NCBI GenBank assembly: GCA_002839805.1
Contig: PGYT01000007.1
Location: 1 to 64,000 of the forward strand
Reading direction: 5' to 3'
DNA: 64,000 nucleotides
DNA from: Ignavibacteriae bacterium HGW-Ignavibacteriae-2
Lineage (GTDB): Bacteria; Bacteroidota; Ignavibacteria; Ignavibacteriales; Melioribacteraceae
Position numbers and translations under genes: made by a program. The notes below the pieces were generated by a model that saw nothing but the letters and a program-made list of their open reading frames with translations, was not told the DNA's origin and made no database searches. Positions within the stretch are counted from its first letter, which is position 1, and each line of letters starts with the position of its first letter. Positions 58,281 through 64,000 of the stretch are shown one piece after another.

Positions 58281-59504
58281 ATGGAATCAATAAAAGTTGC
58301 ATTCAGCTCTCTTATGACCAATAAACTTCGATCGAGCCTAACTATACTTGGAATTGTTGTAGGAATTTTTTCAATTATATCTGTTAGTACAATAATTTCA
58401 ATGCTGCAAAACAGTATTGAACAAGGCGTTTCGATGCTTGGACAAAATACTTTCCAGATTCAAAAATATCCAGTAATAATGTCGGGCGATCCATCAGAGA
58501 GATCAAAGTATAGAAATAGGAAAGATATAACTCTTGAAGATTATGAGAATTTTAAAGATAGATTAGTTGAGGCAAAATACGTTGGGGCCGAGCAGTGGAA
58601 TTTCGGTAAAATATTTCAAAGCGGGAATAAAGAAACAAATCCAAATATTCAATTTTGCGGATGTGTTCCCGAAGCATTCCCCAATAACAAATGGGAAATT
58701 AAATACGGAAGAATATTCAATTACGACGATGTAAATCATTTCAGAAAGGTAGTAATTATCGGTGCTGATATTGCAAAAAGTTTGTTTAATAACAGTGACC
58801 CGATTAATAAAGAAGTAAAAGTAGATGGTAAAAAACTAAAAATAATTGGTGTACTCGAAAGTCAGGGCTCTATGTTTGGAAACAGCCAGGATAATTTTGC
58901 AGTTACACCTATAACTACATTCCAGAGCTTTTATGGCAAGAGGAGTAGAAGTATTAATATTACTGTGATGTCACACGACAACGAATCGTACAATAATGTT
59001 ATAGAACTTGCTACAGGATATATGCGTATTGTTAGAGGATTGCAACATTTTGAGGATGACGATTTTTCTATTTTTTCCAACGAGTCAATTCTTACACAAC
59101 TAAACTCTATAACACTCGGTTTCAGAGTCGGGGCATTTGTAATTGCGGCCATAGCTTTGCTTGCCGCGGGTATCGGCATAATGAACATAATGCTCGTATC
59201 CGTCACAGAAAGAACTAAAGAAATTGGAATCAGAAAATCTGTTGGCGCTAAGAAAAGGAGCATACTATTTCAGTTTTTAACCGAAGCGATTACACTTTGT
59301 TTATTTGGCGGTTTATTGGGTATAATATTAGGATTAGTTGCCGGTAATTTGATTGGATCGCTGCTTGTGGAAACTATATCAATTCCCCTCGATTATATTA
59401 GCGTGGGTGTCATATTATGTCTTATAATAGGTGTAATCTTTGGCACTTACCCAGCGTATAAAGCCGCAAATCTGGATCCTATAGAAGCACTGCGTTATGA
59501 ATAG
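58281..59504 (+). CDS. MacB/FtsX-type ABC permease 3
   Basis: A 407-residue permease, paralogue of permeases 2 and 4. The same N-terminal span (LRSSLTILGIVVGIFSIIS), core (MNIMLVSVTERTKEIGIRKS) and end (LDPIEALRYE) are present. Its start ATG aligns with the start of the first span of the others, but it is five residues shorter at the N-terminus. The gene stands behind a terminator-like hairpin and 101 bases (113 to the preferred start) before permease 4, so it may have its own promoter. Confidence 0.95.
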   Translation: MESIKVAFSSLMTNKLRSSLTILGIVVGIFSIISVSTIISMLQNSIEQGVSMLGQNTFQIQKYPVIMSGDPSERSKYRNRKDITLEDYENFKDRLVEAKYVGAEQWNFGKIFQSGNKETNPNIQFCGCVPEAFPNNKWEIKYGRIFNYDDVNHFRKVVIIGADIAKSLFNNSDPINKEVKVDGKKLKIIGVLESQGSMFGNSQDNFAVTPITTFQSFYGKRSRSINITVMSHDNESYNNVIELATGYMRIVRGLQHFEDDDFSIFSNESILTQLNSITLGFRVGAFVIAAIALLAAGIGIMNIMLVSVTERTKEIGIRKSVGAKKRSILFQFLTEAITLCLFGGLLGIILGLVAGNLIGSLLVETISIPLDYISVGVILCLIIGVIFGTYPAYKAANLDPIEALRYE

Positions 59505-59617
59505 GTGCTGCTAATATTCAGAATATACAAATAGTTATTAAAACCAAAATTTTAATTTTTTGAAACTTTCTCTATATTTATACATCCGTTCAATAAGTTT
59601 TATTAATGAGTGTTACC

Positions 59618-60850
59618 ATGAATCTAATTGAAATTGTAAGAGTATCTTTACAATCGCTTTACACTAACAAATTAAGATCCGCTCTAACTATACTCGGCAT
59701 TGTGGTCGGGATATTTTCCATTATAGCAGTAAGTACCGTAATTACAATGCTGCAAAATAGTATTGAGGAAGGAATTTCCTTCTTTGGTAAAAACACATTC
59801 CAGGTACAAAAGTGGCCGGCGGTAAGGACTGGTGGACCTGGTGAATGGGCAAAATACAGAAACAGAAAAGATATAACTATGGACGACTTTGAACATCTCC
59901 AAAGATTGATGACAGGGGCAATAGCTGTATCCTCTGAAACAGGACGTGGTGGAAGAGTTGTTAAATTTGGAAGCGAAAAAACAAATCCTAATGTAAGAAT
60001 AAACGGGGTTACACCGGAGTCATTTATTACAAGAGATTGGAATGTGGACAAAGGCAGAGCGTTAAATCATCAGGATATTAACAGCGCGAGCAGAGTTGTA
60101 ATTTTAGGTACCGATGTGGTTGAGAAATTGTTCAAAGGTTTGGATCCAATCGGTCAGGATGTTCGAATGGATAATTATAAATTAAAAGTTGTAGGCGTAT
60201 TGGAGAAACAGGGTGATATATTCGGAGAAAGTTTAGATAATTTTGCCATAATACCAATTAGTACGTTCGGCAGTTTTTTTGGCGATAGACGTCGCAGTGT
60301 CGGTATATCTGTTATGGCCCCGTCCAAGGAAGAATATCCAGATTTAATGGTTAAAGCCGAGGGACATATGCGCACAGTGCGAAAAGTTCCTCCCGGCGAA
60401 GAAAATGATTTTGAGATTATATCCAACGATTCAATATTATCTCAGATAAATGATATTACTTATAACGTTCGAATCGGTGCTTTTGCAATAGCTACAATAG
60501 CTCTACTGGCCGCCGGCATTGGGATTATGAACATTATGCTTGTTTCGGTTACCGAAAGGACAAAAGAAATTGGTATCCGGAAATCCATTGGTGCAAAAAA
60601 AATGAATATCCTAAATCAATTTATTATTGAGGCTATAACTCTTTGTTTAATCGGTGGTTTTATAGGCATTGTACTTGGAATAGGAACCGGTAATTTTGTT
60701 GGGTCTTTTCTTAACGCAAAAGCAACAATTCCTCTGGATTGGGTTGCGATAGGTGTGTTTATTTGTATTGTAATTGGAGTTGGCTTTGGCACTTATCCGG
60801 CTTATAAAGCAGCAAATTTGGATCCCATTGAAGCGCTCAGGTACGAATAA
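59618..60850 (+). CDS. MacB/FtsX-type ABC permease 4
   Basis: A 410-residue permease, paralogue of copies 2 and 3, with the same span, core and C-terminal sequence. The ATG at 59618 (MNLIEIVRVSLQSL) is preferred because it aligns with permease 2 (MKLFEIIAVAVNSL). An ATG four codons upstream (59606) is possible, and neither has a clear ribosome site. It is the last of four permease genes in a row with only one ATPase gene. Confidence 0.94.
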   Translation: MNLIEIVRVSLQSLYTNKLRSALTILGIVVGIFSIIAVSTVITMLQNSIEEGISFFGKNTFQVQKWPAVRTGGPGEWAKYRNRKDITMDDFEHLQRLMTGAIAVSSETGRGGRVVKFGSEKTNPNVRINGVTPESFITRDWNVDKGRALNHQDINSASRVVILGTDVVEKLFKGLDPIGQDVRMDNYKLKVVGVLEKQGDIFGESLDNFAIIPISTFGSFFGDRRRSVGISVMAPSKEEYPDLMVKAEGHMRTVRKVPPGEENDFEIISNDSILSQINDITYNVRIGAFAIATIALLAAGIGIMNIMLVSVTERTKEIGIRKSIGAKKMNILNQFIIEAITLCLIGGFIGIVLGIGTGNFVGSFLNAKATIPLDWVAIGVFICIVIGVGFGTYPAYKAANLDPIEALRYE

Positions 60851-61022
60851 TAAAAATTATTAGATTCATCCTGTTTTGAATCATTGTTAAATTTAATGTT
60901 TTTTGGGGTTGGTTTGGATTCCAGAAAATGTCCTTGCAATAATTGATTGTTAAAAATAGATTTAGCATCATAATGATCAATTACAAACAAGGACTATAAC
61001 TTCTATCAACACTTCAATCTAT

Positions 61023-64000
61023 TTGAAACGAATTATTGTAATATTTCTGATAATCATTCAGATTACTCCGCTTCTCTTGGCGCAGGAAAAATTTAATTCT
61101 ATTGAAGTAGTTGACACTTTCAGAGTAAATCTCGCAAATTCCTATAAACTAAAATCTCTTAGCATACTTCCGTATAGCGAGAAAATAACACTTGGCGATA
61201 AAGTTCTTTCCCGCGATTTCTACAGTATTGATTATATTCACGGTCGATTTCATCTCTCGGACTCTTTATTTTATTCATTATTAGATACTGTTGTTATAGA
61301 ATATCAAACAGTCTTAATGGGATTAAAACGAGAATACAAGCGGCGAAGTCTTGTAATAAAATTCGACGACAAATTTCAGGATAGTATTCGGGTAATTAAA
61401 GACGAGAGTGGAGCATTAACTACAGATGAAATATTCGGAAAAGATATTCAGCGAAGCGGTTCAATAATTCGTGGTTTTACTGTTGGTACAAATAAAGATT
61501 TTTCAGTTAACAGCGGACTTCGTCTTCAAATGTCTGGTAAATTATCGGACGATATAGAAATTGTTGCTGCTCTTACTGATGAAAACACTCCCATACAGCC
61601 GGAGGGTAATACAGAGCGTTTGGAAGAATTAGACAAGGTTTTTATTCAATTCAGACATCCGAATGTTATTGGAACGTTTGGTGATTACGAACTTGTTGGT
61701 TCAACGGGTGAATTCGGTAAAATAAACAGGAAACTGCAGGGATTAAAAGGAGAGTTTAACTATGATAATTACGGCGGCGTAGTATCATTCGCAAGTGCTC
61801 GCGGCAAGTTCAATTCAGTTCAGTTTAATGGGGATGATGGAAATCAAGGACCCTATCGCCTGACGGGGATTAATAACGAAAGGGATATAATCGCGATTGC
61901 GGGGAGTGAAAGAATTTATGTTGACGGCGAAGAGTTAAAAAGAGGCGAAAATAACGATTATGTAATTGAATATGCCAACGCCGAAATTACATTTACACCA
62001 AACAGATTAATCACTTCAGTAAGCAGAATTACAGTCGATTTCGAGTATACAGATCGTCAGTTTCAAAGAAACTTTGTTGGGACCAATTTTAATGGAAAAT
62101 TTTTAAATGATAAATTTATTGTTGGTGTAAACTTTTTTAGCGAAGCGGATGATGAAAATAGCCCGATTGATATAACTTTATCGGATGATGAAAAGGAAAT
62201 TTTAAAACAGGCTGGGGATAGAAGGAATCTTGCAGTGCGCGACGGAGTTGTGCTTGCTCAACTAGATTCATTGGGACGTCGAATAGGCGCGTATTCTAAA
62301 ATTGATACCGTTATCAACGGTCAGAGTTTGGTGTATTACAATTATAAACCGGGAAATATAAATTCAATTTATAACGTCACCTTCAGTTATTTAGGAAATG
62401 GTGAAGGAGATTATATAAAAGAAAGTATCGGAAAATATAAATTTGTAGGTTTAAAACAGGGGCAATACCTTCCGGTAAGATATATTCCAATTGCCGAATC
62501 AAAACAAGTTGGGAATATTATTGTGAGCGGCGAAATAGTCCCCGGTCTTAATTTGTCACTTGAATTGGCGGGAAGTTTATGGGATAAAAATAATTTTTCC
62601 TCTATCGATGATAACGACAATTCCGGTTATGCGCGCAATCTAAAATTAAGTTTTCGGAAAAATGATTTTAATTTGGGATTCGCTAAATTAAATAAAATAG
62701 GTGTAAGTTTTCGAGATAGGTTTGTCGCGAGCAGATTCACTTCTCTCGACCGATTTAATTCGGTTGAGTTCAACAGAGATTACAATATTACACAATCCCA
62801 GCAGTCTGACGAAACATTAAGGGAAGCATCAATAATTATTAATCCAATTGAGCAGATAAGTTTAAGTTCATCATATGGCTCACTAAAAAAAGGTAAATTA
62901 TTTTCCTCCGAAAGGTTTTGGACGGATATTAGTATTTCTGAATATGAAAACATTAATGCGGGTTACAAAATAGATTATGTGGAATCGGTATCCGGAAATC
63001 TCTCAAGTTCATGGAATAAACAAAATGGATTTTTAAAATATTCATTAGGAATTTTTACACCTGGTTTGGATTATTTATTCGAGAATAAAAAAGACTATTC
63101 TCAAAGATCAGACTCACTTTTAACGGGTAGTTTAAGATACACTGAAATTGCACCTACATTAAATATAGCAAACATATTTGGATTGACACTTTCAACCAGA
63201 TATTCATTCCGCTCTGAATTTAGTCCTGTAAACGGAGAGTTTACAAAAGAATCTGATACAAGAACTCAACTTTATTCACTTTCTTACGGCAAAATTAAAG
63301 AAGTAAAATCCGAAATGAGTATTGTATTCCGTAATAAAAATTATTCGGAGAATTCTGAAAAACTCGGTTTACTGGATAATGAAACAGTTTTGCTCCGTTC
63401 GCAGAACAGGTTCGATTTTTGGCAAAGATTTATAACCGGTGAATTATATTATGAGGCATCATCTCAGAAGACAGCCAGACTCGAAAAAGTTTTTATAAGG
63501 GTTCAGCAGGGAACTGGAAATTATATTTATCTAGGGGATATAAATCTTAATGGACTTTCGGACGAAGAGGAGTTTGAGCCAACTATTTATGAAGGAGATT
63601 ATATTCTGACCACTGTTCCAACAGATGAATTGTTTCCTGTAATTGATCTTAAAACCAACACCAGATGGAAAATTGAGTTTGAAAAAATATTTAAAAGTAA
63701 TTCTATATTCAAAAAAATATTAACTCCAGTTTCCACTGAAACCAATTACCGTATTGAGGAAAACAGCAAAGTCAAGAATTCGAAAGATATTTATTTTCTT
63801 AATTTCAGTAAATTTTTGGACGATTCTACGACTCTTAAAGGGTTTAATTTATTTCAGCAGGACTTAAATTTATTTAATAACAACAACGATTTTTCTTTAA
63901 GGTTCAGATTCTCTGAAAGACGAAATTTGAATCAGTACAGCGGCGGTTTAGAGAAAGGATATCTAAATGAAAGATCTGTAAGATTAAAATTCAGAATGGG
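61023..64000 (+). CDS. Large outer-membrane beta-barrel-like protein, 5' part (runs off the window end)
   Basis: An uninterrupted reading frame runs from a TTG at 61023 to the window edge, about 992 codons, with no stop. The start gives a signal peptide MKRIIVIFLIII...LLLAQ (21 residues). The only in-frame region upstream lacks ATG. After the signal, a beta-rich domain leads to a well-marked segment RSGSIIRGFTVG, then ALTDENTPIQPEGNTERLEE and KVFIQFRHP...GDYEL, a pattern I associate with large uncharacterised outer-membrane proteins of Bacteroidota. The remainder alternates aromatic and polar residues in strands with many Asn/Asp turns, as in outer-membrane barrels. The function is unknown. 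Confidence 0.85.
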   Translation, partial: MKRIIVIFLIIIQITPLLLAQEKFNSIEVVDTFRVNLANSYKLKSLSILPYSEKITLGDKVLSRDFYSIDYIHGRFHLSDSLFYSLLDTVVIEYQTVLMGLKREYKRRSLVIKFDDKFQDSIRVIKDESGALTTDEIFGKDIQRSGSIIRGFTVGTNKDFSVNSGLRLQMSGKLSDDIEIVAALTDENTPIQPEGNTERLEELDKVFIQFRHPNVIGTFGDYELVGSTGEFGKINRKLQGLKGEFNYDNYGGVVSFASARGKFNSVQFNGDDGNQGPYRLTGINNERDIIAIAGSERIYVDGEELKRGENNDYVIEYANAEITFTPNRLITSVSRITVDFEYTDRQFQRNFVGTNFNGKFLNDKFIVGVNFFSEADDENSPIDITLSDDEKEILKQAGDRRNLAVRDGVVLAQLDSLGRRIGAYSKIDTVINGQSLVYYNYKPGNINSIYNVTFSYLGNGEGDYIKESIGKYKFVGLKQGQYLPVRYIPIAESKQVGNIIVSGEIVPGLNLSLELAGSLWDKNNFSSIDDNDNSGYARNLKLSFRKNDFNLGFAKLNKIGVSFRDRFVASRFTSLDRFNSVEFNRDYNITQSQQSDETLREASIIINPIEQISLSSSYGSLKKGKLFSSERFWTDISISEYENINAGYKIDYVESVSGNLSSSWNKQNGFLKYSLGIFTPGLDYLFENKKDYSQRSDSLLTGSLRYTEIAPTLNIANIFGLTLSTRYSFRSEFSPVNGEFTKESDTRTQLYSLSYGKIKEVKSEMSIVFRNKNYSENSEKLGLLDNETVLLRSQNRFDFWQRFITGELYYEASSQKTARLEKVFIRVQQGTGNYIYLGDINLNGLSDEEEFEPTIYEGDYILTTVPTDELFPVIDLKTNTRWKIEFEKIFKSNSIFKKILTPVSTETNYRIEENSKVKNSKDIYFLNFSKFLDDSTTLKGFNLFQQDLNLFNNNNDFSLRFRFSERRNLNQYSGGLEKGYLNERSVRLKFRM

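Noticed and set aside
60851-60910. Inverted repeats GATTCA/TGAATC and TAATAA/TTATTA after permease 4 as terminator
   Set aside because: The stems are six bases or fewer and AT-rich, with no T run at the right place.
1-64000. CRISPR arrays, insertion sequences, phage or integrated elements
   Set aside because: No regularly spaced repeats, transposase or integrase motifs or tRNA-edge duplications were seen. The single tRNA gene has no integrase next to it.

Overview
The window is AT-rich and reads like a chromosome segment from the Bacteroidota/Chlorobi side of the tree, most probably an Ignavibacteria-type anaerobe or facultative anaerobe. This is inferred from content and not from a database search. 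The reasons are the type A T9SS sorting domains (NYPNPFNP motif) on two large secreted proteins, a complete Na+-NQR operon, a pyruvate:ferredoxin oxidoreductase followed by a dihydroorotate-dehydrogenase-like protein, S9 dipeptidyl peptidase, and multidomain Ser/Thr kinase and GAF-histidine kinase proteins. No IS element, phage gene, CRISPR array or rRNA was seen. There is one tRNA.

Layout. 1-4.1 kb (minus): two lipoproteins, a degenerate NtrC-like regulator and a soluble histidine kinase. 4.6-11 kb (plus): pyruvate:ferredoxin oxidoreductase behind a sigma54-like promoter, a DHOD-like flavoprotein and a YfcC-type carrier. 11-20 kb: a peptide-type ABC importer, with its two ATPases on the minus strand and, divergently, binding protein, two permeases and a 1189-residue Ser/Thr kinase-ATPase-TPR protein on the plus strand. 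The kinase start overlaps the last permease stop. 20.2-25.6 kb: a ZU5-like lipoprotein, then two paralogous GAF-histidine kinases flanking a TPR protein. 25.6-32.8 kb (minus): nqrABCDEF-apbE-nqrM, a full Na+-pumping NADH:quinone oxidoreductase set with its flavin transferase and iron-centre maturation factor. 33-40.7 kb: two T9SS-secreted beta-propeller proteins with a small protein between them. 40.7-45.1 kb (minus): S9 peptidase, clpP, tig and tRNA-Leu(UAG). 45.3-52.1 kb: a tightly packed operon of a membrane Ser/Thr kinase with an external seven-blade propeller, murA, a membrane HExxH peptidase and a CCA-adding-type nucleotidyltransferase. 52.2-60.9 kb: a MacAB-TolC-like efflux operon with one ATPase and four tandem FtsX/MacB-type permeases. 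61-64 kb: the 5' part of a large outer-membrane protein that runs off the window.

Working together. PFOR, NQR and the carrier point to anaerobic or low-oxygen metabolism with sodium energetics. The most system-like parts are two Ser/Thr-kinase modules. One is translationally coupled to a peptide ABC importer and lies near orphan GAF-histidine kinases and TPR proteins, which looks like a split version of the known STPK-AAA-TPR-GAF-HK hybrids. The other puts a propeller-sensing kinase directly before murA and a membrane protease, which suggests envelope-linked control. Translational overlaps and TTG starts are common: six genes appear to start with TTG and one with GTG.
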